From Phymorhynchus buccinoides (Eukaryota; Mollusca; Gastropoda; Neogastropoda; Raphitomidae), in contig CM065701.1 in NCBI GenBank assembly GCA_017654935.2, positions 2,120,860-2,184,859 of the forward strand: a stretch of DNA of 64,000 nucleotides, given 5' to 3'. How positions within the stretch are numbered: the first letter of the stretch is position 1; every line of letters starts with the position of its first letter. Of the stretch, positions 36,523-47,250 are shown one piece after another. The notes under the pieces were generated by a model. It made no database searches, was not told the origin of the DNA, and saw only the letters and a list, made by a program, of their open reading frames with translations. The position numbers were made by a program, and so were the translations under genes.

Positions 36523-36912
36523 CTACACGTTTTTTGCGATGAAATAAACAGCAGTCATACCAACTACGATAAATGCTATTTCCTGGAGTTTTTGTTTTTC
36601 AGATGGTTGGTAGAAGTCACTTAATTTCGGTGGTGGGAGCTGTTGGAGGTCTTCTCCTGTCACTAAATAATACTCTTTAATAGCGTCGTCGACATTCTTA
36701 AAAGTGTATGCTGCATGGTTTTGCAGTTTTAATTTGTTGTTAATAAAATCTAACTGAGCGAGTCTTTGCTTTTCATAGTCTAATTGCTTCATTGCTCGAT
36801 TATGTCTTTGTCTTTCCTTGTTTGTTTCTAGCTTACTAAACATGTAATTACTACCTGAAAAAGCAAGAGCGTTTACTACAGCACCGCCAATCATCATTGC
36901 GAGTGAAGCCAT
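36523..36912 (-). CDS. Small two-segment membrane protein, 129 residues
   Basis: Begins MASLAMMIGGAVVNALAF, a hydrophobic N-terminal segment. A charged coiled-coil region (residues 28-65, with NRAMKQLDYEKQRLAQLDF), a Pro-rich linker and a C-terminal membrane segment (IAFIVVGMTAVYFIA, about 111-126) follow. Its stop is 7 bp from the integrase start, suggesting co-transcription on the minus strand. It could sit in an internal or virion membrane; the function is unknown. Confidence 0.65.
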   Translation of the reverse strand: MASLAMMIGGAVVNALAFSGSNYMFSKLETNKERQRHNRAMKQLDYEKQRLAQLDFINNKLKLQNHAAYTFKNVDDAIKEYYLVTGEDLQQLPPPKLSDFYQPSEKQKLQEIAFIVVGMTAVYFIAKNV

Positions 36913-36919
36913 TTTATTT

Positions 36920-37162
36920 TTACATATTTATATTTTCTGGAATTATTCCTTGCTTAACAAGAAAGTCTTTTGTTGCGATTGAAGCAGTGATTATAGCGAT
37001 TAGTTTACCGGAGTCCTCTAGGTCAAGTTTTCCAAGGTCAGCTGCTTTCATTTTCAATAGTTTCTTACCAACCATCGTGTACGCAACAGAAAGTCCACCA
37101 ATCAGAGCAGATTGATATACAAGGTTAGCAACAGTTTTTTCAGCACTCATTTTTGTTTTCAA
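36920..37162 (-). CDS. Small hydrophobic protein, 80 residues
   Basis: Starts MKTKMSAEKTVANLVYQSAL; the internal Met 5 is an equally good start. Two weakly hydrophobic helices (LVYQSALIGGLSVAYTMVG and LIAIITASIATKDFL) are joined by a charged loop. Its stop is 7 bp upstream of the 129-residue protein's start, in the same minus-strand series. Its start is divergent from the next plus-strand gene with 25 bp between. Family unknown. Confidence 0.55.
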   Translation of the reverse strand: MKTKMSAEKTVANLVYQSALIGGLSVAYTMVGKKLLKMKAADLGKLDLEDSGKLIAIITASIATKDFLVKQGIIPENINM

Positions 37163-37187
37163 AATAAAAATAATAAATCAACTAAAA

Positions 37188-37737
37188 ATGAATTGTGACG
37201 AACTGTTGTTAAATGCGCAGGAAGCAGTAATTTCTGATGAAGTGTCGACAAGTGTTATGAATAAAAAAGGAAAAGTTGTATTCTCTGGCTGCGTGTGGGA
37301 AAACGAAGCAATACTTAGGAACAGAATTTAGTATAGAACAGATTCAACAAATGTCTTCTGCTGACATTGAAAAGTACTACAACAGACACGAAGCACAATT
37401 AGGATCTAAAATGGTTAAAAGTTTAGGTCAAACAGTGTTAAGCTTGTATACAAAGTTAGTCAATCAATTTCTTCCCGTCGATTCACAACAAGATTTAATG
37501 TACGATTTAAGTCAAGATCCTGTTTTAATTAAATCGTTAGAGTCTCTTAGTTGTGATCTTTATTATAGGTTTGGTGGGCTTTTATCACCAGTTGTCATGG
37601 GGTTAATTACTTTTAATCATATAGATTTTATTGCTATTAAAAATGAACGTGACAGAGAATCAAACGAATCAGACGGAACAGCAAACAAACCCCAGTCCGA
37701 CAGTAACCAAGGTAACGAAGAGCCCAGGACGAGTTGA
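37188..37737 (+). pseudogene. Small element gene with N-terminal frame break
   Basis: ATG at 37,188 opens a short acidic N-terminus (MNCDELLLNAQEAVISDE). The frame changes at the A-run 37,263-37,268, and a long helical region follows to the stop at 37,735-37,737. Segments are FSIEQIQQMSSADIEKYY, KMVKSLGQTVLSLYTKLV and LYYRFGGLLSPVVMGL. The main frame has no ATG of its own near its start, which supports the break. The function is unknown. The last 95 bp overlap the next gene. Confidence 0.55.
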
Positions 37738-38083
37738 AGCAGGTAAAAGGTTATCAGAGTGGAATCGACAACAAAAAATGAATAAACAAACAAAACAAAA
37801 ACTGTTGTCTCAGAATGAAGATGAATCAACCATAAGCGCAATACCAGTTAAAAAAGAAGAAGACAAACAAAACAGTACGAATTACGATGTTGTATTGCTT
37901 ACTGTTGGTGTGGTTGCTGGTGTTGGTTATTTGTCTTATAAATTATATAAAACACATATGCAACCAAAGCTAGAAAAACGAGTAGAAGTACAAACAAAAC
38001 AATCAGAAAAAGCAGCAAACAAACAAGAAAGCCTAAAACCAAAAAGCTTAAAACCTGAGAGCGATCCATTTTTAATGCAATGA
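37643..38083 (+). CDS. Small single-pass membrane protein, 146 residues
   Basis: The first ATG (37,643) gives an N-terminus rich in Asn, Thr and Gln. A segment GRVEAGKRLSEWNRQQKMNK, one membrane span (VVLLTVGVVAGVGYLSYKLY, about residues 86-105) and a Lys/Glu/Gln-rich tail follow. It is the last gene before the AT-rich repeats at the element's right end and overlaps the preceding gene by 95 bp. Function unknown. Confidence 0.6.
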   Translation: MNVTENQTNQTEQQTNPSPTVTKVTKSPGRVEAGKRLSEWNRQQKMNKQTKQKLLSQNEDESTISAIPVKKEEDKQNSTNYDVVLLTVGVVAGVGYLSYKLYKTHMQPKLEKRVEVQTKQSEKAANKQESLKPKSLKPESDPFLMQ

Positions 38084-38310
38084 AAACTTAATAAAAACTT
38101 AATAAGAACTTAATAAGTACTAAGTAAGTTTTTGTGTAAGAACTTAATAAATACTTGAGAATGCCTTGAAGATGACTTAGCAAGAACTTAAAAAAGAACT
38201 TAAAAAGAACTTAAGTAACTTCTTAAAAAAGAACTTAAAAAGAACTTAAGTAACTTCTTAAAAAAGAACTTAAAAAGAACTTGAGTAACTTCTTTTAAAA
38301 AAAGTGTTTA
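38084..38310 (+). repeat. AT-rich direct repeats at element right end
   Basis: Repeated aagaacttaa decamers, organised in three copies of a unit of about 35-37 bp (taacttcttaaaaaagaact and onward) at 38,156-38,300. They start a few bases after the last stop codon. They may be a replication or terminal region, or simply a decayed end. Confidence 0.7.
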
Positions 38311-38461
38311 AAAAAGTAAAGCCCAAAAGTTTGTTTTTTGTCTAAAGTTTAAAACAAAAAAATTCAGAACGTGTAGAATATTTTATAGGAATTTCCTTCT
38401 TTTTTTTTTCTTTTTTTTTTTACCCCTAAAAACAGTAGTGGAGGCGGATTTTTCCTCCGAA

Positions 38462-38627
38462 TTAAAGTAGAATAAAATGGGTTTAAAAATTCTTTTTTTA
38501 CTTTTTTCCCCCCCTTAAAGTAGTGTTTTTGTATCTAAAATGGGGTTTTAAAAAGTCTAATTTTTTGCTTTTTTTCACCCTTAAAGTAGTGTTTTTGTAT
38601 CTAAAATGGGGTTTAAAAAAGTCTGAG
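38462..38627 (+). repeat. Two to three copies of a 66-bp direct repeat
   Basis: Copies start at 38,515 and 38,581 (ttaaagtagtgtttttgtat, then ctaaaatgggg). A shorter diverged copy starts at 38,462. Each is preceded by a T- and C-rich tract. No match was seen at the left side of the element. Confidence 0.7.
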
Positions 38628-38650
38628 CCAGAATTGGTATTCTTCTGTTC

Positions 38651-38890
38651 TCTGTTGTTGTTAAGTGTGACATGTCTCGATAATCATCATCATCATCGTC
38701 ATTATCCTCCTCTTCATAATCACTCGCCATCACCATTGATTGCGTGCTTGTATATAATTATGTAATAAATCGTTATACAAATCTAAAACATTCGGCTCTG
38801 GTGTATGCTAGTGTGAAGCCGAGCTGCGGGAGAGTGTCTATTCAGCTTCATCTCATCCTCTCCCACTAGCGTGACAGAAAGAAAGAGATG

Positions 38891-38954
<64 letters not shown>
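38651..38954. other. Junction sequence and (GA)n
   Basis: (CAT)n-type sequence near 38,680-38,700 and (GA)n at 38,893-38,959. No gene is seen. Confidence 0.6.
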
Positions 38955-38961
<7 letters not shown>

Positions 38962-39274
38962 CAGAACTCAGAAACTTTATTTTACAAGGAAAAGAATTTA
39001 GGCTGGGCCTAGTCTTCCATTCTGTCCTTGGTTCTAAGCATGCAATACATAACTAATACTATAAATGAACATTGAGACACAGGAACATCACCAAAAAAAA
39101 AATCCAAAAAAATAACAACAAACAGTAATATAGCAACGACATGGCAGGCAGAGCATCAACATAAGCAATAAAAACAAATCAAATAGAAAACTAACCAACC
39201 AGTTAAACAAAGTAATAGATTAAAAACACCTCTATTACTACAATATACTTCTTCTACTACAATTACTACTACTA

Positions 39275-39485
39275 GTGTTAGACGGAGCAAAAAGCCCATG
39301 GGCGGGTAAGAAGCCCACTCCAACTATGCTACAAAACAAAGCAAATCTCGGTCACATTCTGCCCATGAGACAAGTGTAAATGTTTAGCATTCGTCTTATG
39401 GACAAACCCTACCGAAACCCGCCTCACTCCATAAGACAACCGGCACGGGCCCTCCACCCGCTCATGGACCCTCTACCCCGTCTTC
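39275..39485. mobile_element. Degenerate MITE of the GGGTAAGACGGGG family
   Basis: Shares aaaagcccatgggcgggtaa, cccatgagacaagtgtaaat and gtttagcattcgtctta with the complete copy at 56,511-56,717, and ends near taccccgtcttcacc. More diverged, with no clear TA flanks. Confidence 0.7.
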
Positions 39486-39523
39486 ACCAACTATTACTAT
39501 TACTTCCACCATCACCACCACCA

Positions 39524-40220
<697 letters not shown>

Positions 40221-40454
40221 AATAATAACAATAATAATAATAATCATCATAGCATCATAACAACACAAGTAGGCTAATGTAAATCAAATAAAAAGTAAAA
40301 GTAATCATAAAAGCATAATGACACAAGTAGCCTAATGTCAAACAAAAAAAGAAAAAAAAACACCAAGCAAACATAATCAGAGAAACAAAATGACAGCATT
40401 AGTCTAAACAGACAAAAATGGCTCGTGTGTGGTGCATTAAGTGATAGTAAAGTT

Positions 40455-40822
40455 TTAATGGATGGAATTAAGGAGATGCCCCCGTAAGTTAGATTTGAAA
40501 TTTGATACTGACGAAAATGCCTTTACATCTGAAGGCAGTGAGTTCCAAGCATATGGCCCTGAAAAGGAAAAGCTTGTTTTGTAAAGGTCAATGCGGGTGC
40601 GTGGAAGAACATATTTATCAGAACGATAACTACATGTGGAAGGAGTTAAGAGATTTTCTAGGTACTGGGGTGTCAAGTTACTGTGGACTTTATACATTAG
40701 GACAGCTGTGTTGTACTGTAACTGGTGTTCAAGTGGCAAAATTTCAAGATTATGAAACTTTTCTGAAGTTGACAGAGATGGATCTGGCAGGATTAAGTTG
40801 ATCGCTCTTCTGTGGAGCGATG
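40455..40822 (-). pseudogene. LINE RT C-terminal tail after a frame break
   Basis: The main ORF ends at a run of seven A on the coding strand (about 40,829-40,850). In the next frame the expected RT tail continues (SLHRRAINLILPDPSLS, LPRTRIDLYKTSFSFSGPYAWNSLP) to the stop at 40,455. This is the same C-terminal module as in the 10.2 kb and 58.5 kb fragments. Confidence 0.85.
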
Positions 40823-43375
40823 CTAGGTTTTTTTAGGTGTTTTTTTAGCAGCATATGACCATAGAGTGGATGCATAATTGATGTGCGAGAGGCAGTGGCC
40901 ATAGAAGAACATTTTACGTGCGTCTAGGTCTAGGTAGGATTGAAGTCGTTTGAGAAGGAATAGGTTGCGTGCTAGTTTATTTCTAACGTGATTTATATGT
41001 GATTGCCAGTTGAGTTTGTCATCAAGTATGACGCCTAGAACTCGATGTTCATGGACTTGTTCGATATCGTTGCCATCAATAGTTAGGTTAAGGGAATGGC
41101 GTGTTAGTTGATGCTTTTGACGGGAGGTTACAACCATGCACTTTGTTTTCTTGGGATGAATTAACATAGAATTATCCTTGCACCATTTAGATACATCATG
41201 TAAGCCTGATTGAAGAGAGTTTTGGATGACAGTTACATCTTCCGAACTGGAATGCAGGGAGGAGTCATCTGCAAAAAGATCGCATGAAACATTTGGGTTG
41301 GATATAGACAATGGAAGATCGTTAATGAAAATACAGAAAAGTAATGGACCGAGGACAGATCCCTGGGGTACACCACATTTCACCTTGCCTGTAGAAGAGG
41401 ACTCGCCATTACAAAAAACGTATTGTGTTCTATTATCCAGATATGATGAAAGGAATGTTAGGGAGTGCTGGTTTCTGAGATAGTGTGATAATTTGTTGAT
41501 AAGTATTGTGTGGTCGACAAGGTCGAAGGCTTTTCTTAGATCAAGAAAGACGGAACCAGTTAACTGATGTTTGTTTATTGCTGAGAGCCAAGAATCACAC
41601 AAACGGACAAGAGCTGTGTGACAAGAATGGTGATTACGAAAGCCAGACTGAAGGGGGTGAAGGAGGTTGAAGTTTTCTAGATATTTAGATAGGTGACTGT
41701 GGACGTGCTTTTCTAGGGGTTTTGATAGCACTGACAGAAGTGAAATAGGTCTAAAGTTGCTTAGGTCAGAATTATCGTTTGTTTTGGGTATTGGGATAAC
41801 TTTAGCTGTTTTTAGGGCAGAAGGTATTGTTCTTAGGTCTATGCACAAATTATATATATATGTAAGGGGTTCGACAATGTATGGAAGAGAAAGTTTTAAA
41901 AGAGAGGCGTTTAACGTGTCAGGTCCCATTGATTTTTTATTCTTTAAACTAGTAATAAGAGCTCCTACTTCATGAACTGCTAGTAAAGGTATCTGAAAGG
42001 AGGAGTGTTGGTTTGTTCTCTCCTCGCAAAAGGTTTGGAGCAATGAGGGGACCGTGTATTTATCAGGGCATAAGGTGTCAGACTGCATTGTTGAACTAGC
42101 TAAGTTGAGGAAGTGCTCGTTGAATGAGTTAGGAGACCAGGTGTAGCTGTGGTTTCGTTTAGTGCAGTTCTTGTTACTGAAAGTATTTATTGCTCGCCAT
42201 AATGAAGCCGTATCTTTGTTTGTGGCTAACATTTTATTAAAGTAGTTTCGCTTTGACACTTCAATAAGGTCAACTACTTTATTGCGTTGTTTCTTGTATT
42301 CAGTCTCCTTCTTTTCTCTGTCAAGCTTGTGTTTCTCTTTGGCAGAATCGGAGAGTTGCGCATTATCTGCGTTCTTTTTAGGTAATGTTTGTTTTTGTAA
42401 CTGATCTCTCTCCTTCTTTAGTATATCCCTCTCTTTCATGGACCCCTGTATGTCAGGTGTGAGCCAACCAGGGAGAGAAGGTTGTTTGACTCTTTTCCTG
42501 CGAAGCGGTGCGTGCTTGTTCACTATTGGGAGAAGCGTATTATAAAAGGCATCTAGAGCACTCGCAGGGTCAGTATAATTAAAAATGTCATTAAAATTAG
42601 CTACATTAAGGTCGTAAAAGTAGTCATTTTGACTGAAATGTTTAAACGATCTGTAATGAATAGTAGTGTGTCCCTTATTTTGCTGTTTTGGAGGCTTGAA
42701 TAGATAAGTGCAACAAATGGGGAAATGGTCGCTAATACTTTTATTTAAAGTTCTAACGTTTGATACCAAGCATGTATTATTTGTAAGAATATGATCAAGG
42801 AGGGTGGAGGAGGTGGGGGTGACTCGGGTGGGGGAGGTTACAAGTTGGTGCAAACCGAATAGAGAAGTGGTGGATTGCCATGATGGCTGCGATTTCATGA
42901 GGTCGAAATTAAAATCCCCAAGCAGAATAACATTATTATTGAGGCGGGTCACCTTGTCCATCATGGCAACAAAATCGTCTAGCCAGATGAACGTTGCGGA
43001 GGGATTCCTGTAAACAAAACCAATTAAAAAAGATGGAGATCTTGGAAATTTAACCTCTAGCCAAATACATTCTATAAACGATTCTAGATCTGCTCTCCTT
43101 TTAGCAAAATTAGCTAGACTGTCATGTATGTATGTAGCTATGCCGGTTTCACCTTTGCGTTGGGCATCACGGCGGAGAATGGTGTAGTGGGGGATGTGAA
43201 GGAGTTCATCAGATATGCCTGAGTGCAGGCGTGTTTCTGTGAGTCCGAGAATGTGGGTGTTTGGGGGTTCATTGAGTAGCAAAGAGATGTCAGCAAGCTT
43301 ATTGTACAAATGATAAACATTTAAGTGACTAATTTGAGTCCCTGTGATTCGATTGTCATTACTACGGGTGTACAT
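40823..43375 (-). CDS. LINE ORF2: apurinic endonuclease and reverse transcriptase
   Basis: An 850-codon frame. Endonuclease domain, residues about 15-240: ILGLTETRLHSGISDELL, FVYRNPSATFIWLDDF, VILLGDFNFDL and a SISDHFPI motif with the catalytic Asp-His. A basic linker (residues 300-400) follows. Reverse transcriptase spans about 500-760: IPIPKTNDNSDLSNFRPISL, GFRNHHSC, SVFLDLRKAFDLVDHTILI, KCGVPQGSVLGPLLFCIFIN, and the catalytic CDLFADDSSL with the FADD box. The C-terminal region is displaced by a frame break. Architecture is jockey/CR1/L2-like; the exact clade is undetermined. An intact 2.5-kb frame suggests a young insertion. Confidence 0.92.
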   Translation of the reverse strand: MYTRSNDNRITGTQISHLNVYHLYNKLADISLLLNEPPNTHILGLTETRLHSGISDELLHIPHYTILRRDAQRKGETGIATYIHDSLANFAKRRADLESFIECIWLEVKFPRSPSFLIGFVYRNPSATFIWLDDFVAMMDKVTRLNNNVILLGDFNFDLMKSQPSWQSTTSLFGLHQLVTSPTRVTPTSSTLLDHILTNNTCLVSNVRTLNKSISDHFPICCTYLFKPPKQQNKGHTTIHYRSFKHFSQNDYFYDLNVANFNDIFNYTDPASALDAFYNTLLPIVNKHAPLRRKRVKQPSLPGWLTPDIQGSMKERDILKKERDQLQKQTLPKKNADNAQLSDSAKEKHKLDREKKETEYKKQRNKVVDLIEVSKRNYFNKMLATNKDTASLWRAINTFSNKNCTKRNHSYTWSPNSFNEHFLNLASSTMQSDTLCPDKYTVPSLLQTFCEERTNQHSSFQIPLLAVHEVGALITSLKNKKSMGPDTLNASLLKLSLPYIVEPLTYIYNLCIDLRTIPSALKTAKVIPIPKTNDNSDLSNFRPISLLSVLSKPLEKHVHSHLSKYLENFNLLHPLQSGFRNHHSCHTALVRLCDSWLSAINKHQLTGSVFLDLRKAFDLVDHTILINKLSHYLRNQHSLTFLSSYLDNRTQYVFCNGESSSTGKVKCGVPQGSVLGPLLFCIFINDLPLSISNPNVSCDLFADDSSLHSSSEDVTVIQNSLQSGLHDVSKWCKDNSMLIHPKKTKCMVVTSRQKHQLTRHSLNLTIDGNDIEQVHEHRVLGVILDDKLNWQSHINHVRNKLARNLFLLKRLQSYLDLDARKMFFYGHCLSHINYASTLWSYAAKKTPKKT

Positions 43376-43400
43376 TTTAATAATACAAAGTTACAGAACA

Positions 43401-43668
43401 TGCAATCAATAACGAGAAAAACAACAATAAATGTGTAGGTAACGAAAAGTAAAAAATAAAAATAAAAAAATAAAAAAATATAAAAAAAAGAAAGAAAATC
43501 AAAAGAAGGGCAATCCTGACACAAAACAGGTATTGTCACAAAGTGAATCCTCAATGTAAAAGGACTAGCCACGTTACCAAGCGCTATTAATGTAGGAGAT
43601 CACTAAACCACTATGCTTGGTGGGTCTCCACAGCCATGCTGGATTCGCTGATGGGAGGGTGGGGGGAG

Positions 43669-43718
<50 letters not shown>

Positions 43719-43731
43719 GGATGTCGACGTC

Positions 43732-43803
<72 letters not shown>

Positions 43804-44724
43804 AGGGATGGATACCGCAATGAACTATCCCCACAAATTAGATAGTTTATTTTTATTTTTTAAATACCTCTTCAAGTTAAGTGCATTGATTTTGTCCTTA
43901 GTGTGCAACGGTTGACATATTGGAGAACTGAATGACACAACCCTGGTTTTCACTGTGTTCAGTTTGATTTACAGGCTGACAGTTTTACAGTGTGACGAGG
44001 ATGTCGACGTCATTTGTGTATGAGGTATTTTGACGTGTTCGGTCACTAATAAAAGCAGCCTCATTTGTGCTCTGTTCTGAGCTGCAGTTGTAGTTTAGGT
44101 GAGTGGGTAGCAATGATGGCACTTTTACCAACTAGTCTGCCTGTGGATCATTCTCTGAGAATGCAATTGTCAAACAATGTTTGTGATCTTCTGTTACAGT
44201 AGAATATATTGTCAACTGTAAATGGACCATTACAAGAGTACACTGCACCTGCTGAATCATTTAAATGGAGCATGTTTGGGCCTGAAATAATGCAGGACAC
44301 CACCTTAGGGCCACGTCTTGAAACATAATTGGATTGTCTTGTTTGTTCTCATAATGGTTCTATTTTGTTTCAGTATAGTTAATTACCAAAGTATTCAGTA
44401 ATGTACAACATACCCAGAAATGTAATTCATTCACTGACAAAAACGCTTGACCAAATGCATTAATACTTAAAACATCGTTTTAAAAGATACATTGAAACAA
44501 CGAGAAATGTTTCAATGAGGAACAATAGTTTAAATAAATCTGATGAATAGTTAATCCAAACTGAGCATGATGAAATGCTTAATGGATTGTGTACTCAAAT
44601 GGCTTTTTATTACTGGTTGACATTGGCCTGTAGAAAGGGCCAATAGTAAATGAGAGCTGTACTGTACATGATACTCTGCAGTATTGGAATATCAAGCTAC
44701 AGCTTAGTCTTTCGTGGAATACTG
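43401..44724. other. Intergenic sequence with (GA)n arrays
   Basis: (GA)n at 43,673-43,713 and 43,736-43,800. The phrase gatgtcgacgtcatttg occurs both between them (43,719) and at 44,000, suggesting a short duplication. No gene is recognised to 44,724. Confidence 0.55.
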
Positions 44725-44965
44725 ACTCTCGAACGAGGGGGCCCTTGCAGCGGCTCTAATGCTGCAGCCAAAGGAATTGGTTGGCCTTTGGGGACCTTCT
44801 CCAACGCCAACTCTCGTCCTCAAATCCCTTTGGCCAAGAGAGTGGGGATGTACCCTGGGCAAGACATCTTCATTATAAACTAATTCCCGCCCATGCCACC
44901 AGAATAGTATCTACCCCCTCTGCTATCTGGCCTTCATTGTTGGAAACGAGAGACAGGCAACAACA
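44725..44965 (+). repeat. Dispersed repeat family R1, copy 3
   Basis: Contains, in order, ctgcagccaaaggaattgg, cctttggggaccttctcc, ctttggccaagagagtggg, taccctgggcaagacatctt and ctctgctatctggcc. It matches the minus-strand copies at 11.2 and 12.9 kb. Confidence 0.75.
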
Positions 44966-46128
44966 ACAACTTATCTTAGTGCAGCATAGAAATAAGTTTT
45001 TTGTTTCTTTTTACTTTTTTTTAACGAATTCATTATTACGAAAATTAATGTAGCTATCTTTTGATGACACTCCTTGCTTTGTAGCTGATAACGTAATCTA
45101 CCAATGTTATAAATTGTTCAACAGCCCAGTATTCTTTTTAAAATTTTTTATTAGACTTTTTTTTTTTTTTTTTTTTTAAACAATTTTTGTTAATACGTAC
45201 AACAACTCATAGAAACACATAAAATAATGAGAAGGAGCTTGCAATTAAGCTTGTTACATATCAAGTTAACATGTGGAAAACAAAATGAACAAAAACGGAT
45301 AAAAATACGAACAGAGCGTTGCCTACACAAACAACAAAGCATAAAGTACACTGTAAAGTAATGCGGTAGTTGTGTACTGACAGTGCTCACTCTACAATGT
45401 TTGGTCCAAACAGGTGTTTATGGGTCGCATAATTCATACATAGATGAAACGTTGTGACAGAGACTCGTTCTTTAGGGCCTGAATATAACTAATTGATTGC
45501 ACAATGCGGTTTAATCTTCATTGACGAACAGAGATTTATATGGAAACCACTCCAAAACAAACGTTACGTACCTAAAGTTTTTTCTAGCAATATATTCTTC
45601 AATATGATACCTGCATTTCAACATTCTTAGATATCAGTATTCTTTGCCATTACATCATTACAAGCCACACATACCAAGGTGGAAATGGTTTCAGTGGTGT
45701 TTGATTGTTTATAGCTGACTGACTATGTATGTATGTTAACACGATAACGTTTGAACGGAGGGGTCTATGAGGCTTAAATTTTGCATGAGCATTGGTAGTT
45801 ATGATATTGAGCCAAGTTCGAAAATAAAGGTAATTGTTAAAAGGTCAAGGTACTGGAACAGAAAATGTTTGGGAAGTCATTTTGTGCCAGGAAATGTGCC
45901 ACGCAGGTGGTGATACAGCATCGTGATGCTCTAGTTTTACAAGTGCTTTGTTCCAAGCTCCTTTGTACAGGCTGCCAATTGTGTCGTTTGCCTTTCACGT
46001 TTATTGTCATTTACATTATCATTGTATGCATCACACAGAGAAACGAAAACAAAAAATGGCTATATGGTAGACTATACCAGTAGGTTTAGGACAGTTCTAA
46101 TAGAATGTTAACAGATTTATTTTTAAAG
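44966..46128. other. GPCR 2 upstream region, no gene recognised
   Basis: AT-rich, with a T run near 45,160-45,177. At 45,745-45,860 phrases such as cgtttgaacggaggggtct and aaaaggtcaaggtactgg resemble the TGACCTTGA-rich dispersed repeats. No exon could be supported. Confidence 0.45.
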
Positions 46129-46140
46129 TGACAATATACA

Positions 46141-47250
46141 ATGGAGGACTCCAGTCAAATAAAGTTGGTGTCACAGTTTTCTGACAACTGTAATGGTTCT
46201 ACTGCAGCAGACCTGATCATGACTACAACCAGTGTGACCACAACTACAGATAGTACACAACGGCTAAGTGATCTACTTTTAAACATTGCTAATCACTTGT
46301 ATGTGATCTATCCTCCTATTGTTCTTGTGTTTGGAACCTTTGGAAACCTCATGATCCTGATCATCATGCAGAGAATGAAGTCAGCTGTATCTGCCTTCAG
46401 CATCTACTTCACTGCTATTGCCGTTCTGGATTTGATATATATTTATACCAATGTGCTTGGAAACTGGCTATATCAGGCATTTGGTATAACAATTGAAGCT
46501 GTGCATAATGCGGGTTGTAAAATCTACGTCTGGCTCTATACAGGAGGCAGCACGATCAGTGCTTGGTGTCTGGTCTGTATGACTGTACACAGAGCAATAT
46601 CTGTGGTGTGGCCACATCGTGTTAACGTACTGTGTACACGGCGAACTGTTCTTCTGGTGATTACAGGAATCACTGTCTTCTTTGCCGCACTCTACTCACA
46701 TTATCTAATTGGCTATAAAATAATGCACTGGCCTTCATACAATATTTATCTCTGCTCAATGACAGATGACAAAAGTTATGTATACTTTATTGAATATATA
46801 TTTGTGTATATTGAGCTGTCAGTTTACTGTCTTTCACCATTCATTGTTATGGCTACATCCAACACCGTTCTAGTCTGGAAACTAACTCAGTCAGTCAAAG
46901 CAGCCGGCAGACAACTTGCACAAGGAGACTCTGGACAAATTGAGGCTCGTGAGAAAACAGCCAGGTCTGTCACCTTGACCATTATTGTTGTGTCTGTCAT
47001 GTACCTTGTTTTGACCCTACCAAGTTCCATTGATTACATACTTAATTTTTTCACTATAAACTACCAAAGAACATCTGGGTATGAACGTATGAAACAAGCC
47101 GTAATATCAACTGTATTATATAATTTCAGTCTCACAAACGTTGCAATCAATTTCTACCTGTACATTATGACTGGTAAACGGTTCAGGGAGGAGTTCCTCA
47201 AGGTGCTGTGTTGGTGGAGGGACAAACGACAACGTGGTGCCTCAATGTGA
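46141..47250 (+). CDS. Rhodopsin-class GPCR, paralog 2
   Basis: A 369-residue intact frame, collinear with the 26.3 kb receptor, beginning MEDSSQIKLVSQFSDNCNGS with NGST as an Asn-glycosylation site. It has seven membrane segments: GNLMILI in TM1, AVLDLIYIYTN in TM2, Cys in NAGCKIYVWLY and Cys in YLCSMTDD. It shares the unusual VHRAISVVWP, LTLPSSI and NVAINFYLY motifs with paralog 1, so the deviations are features of the subfamily rather than errors. The C-tail differs from paralog 1 only in the last residue. Both genes have the same orientation, about 19 kb apart with the virus-like element and a LINE between them. Ligand unknown. Confidence 0.85.
   Translation: MEDSSQIKLVSQFSDNCNGSTAADLIMTTTSVTTTTDSTQRLSDLLLNIANHLYVIYPPIVLVFGTFGNLMILIIMQRMKSAVSAFSIYFTAIAVLDLIYIYTNVLGNWLYQAFGITIEAVHNAGCKIYVWLYTGGSTISAWCLVCMTVHRAISVVWPHRVNVLCTRRTVLLVITGITVFFAALYSHYLIGYKIMHWPSYNIYLCSMTDDKSYVYFIEYIFVYIELSVYCLSPFIVMATSNTVLVWKLTQSVKAAGRQLAQGDSGQIEAREKTARSVTLTIIVVSVMYLVLTLPSSIDYILNFFTINYQRTSGYERMKQAVISTVLYNFSLTNVAINFYLYIMTGKRFREEFLKVLCWWRDKRQRGASM

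Larger units (their letters stand above)
30600..38650. mobile_element. Maverick/Polinton-related virus-like element
   Basis: About ten genes lie within 7.5 kb with gaps of 4-90 bp and one overlap. Gene order, left to right: degraded gene (-), 366-residue protein (+), coiled-coil membrane protein (-), capsid-like protein (+), packaging ATPase (+), integrase (-), two small membrane proteins (-), two small genes (+). Co-occurrence of an FtsK/HerA-type packaging ATPase, a capsid-sized beta-rich protein and a retroviral-type integrase is the hallmark of Maverick/Polinton-type elements. No DNA polymerase B or protease is visible. Base composition is AT-rich compared with the Gypsy element. Terminal inverted repeats were not found: the left end is lost in microsatellite and the right end has AT-rich direct repeats. 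Outer boundaries are approximate. Confidence 0.75.
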
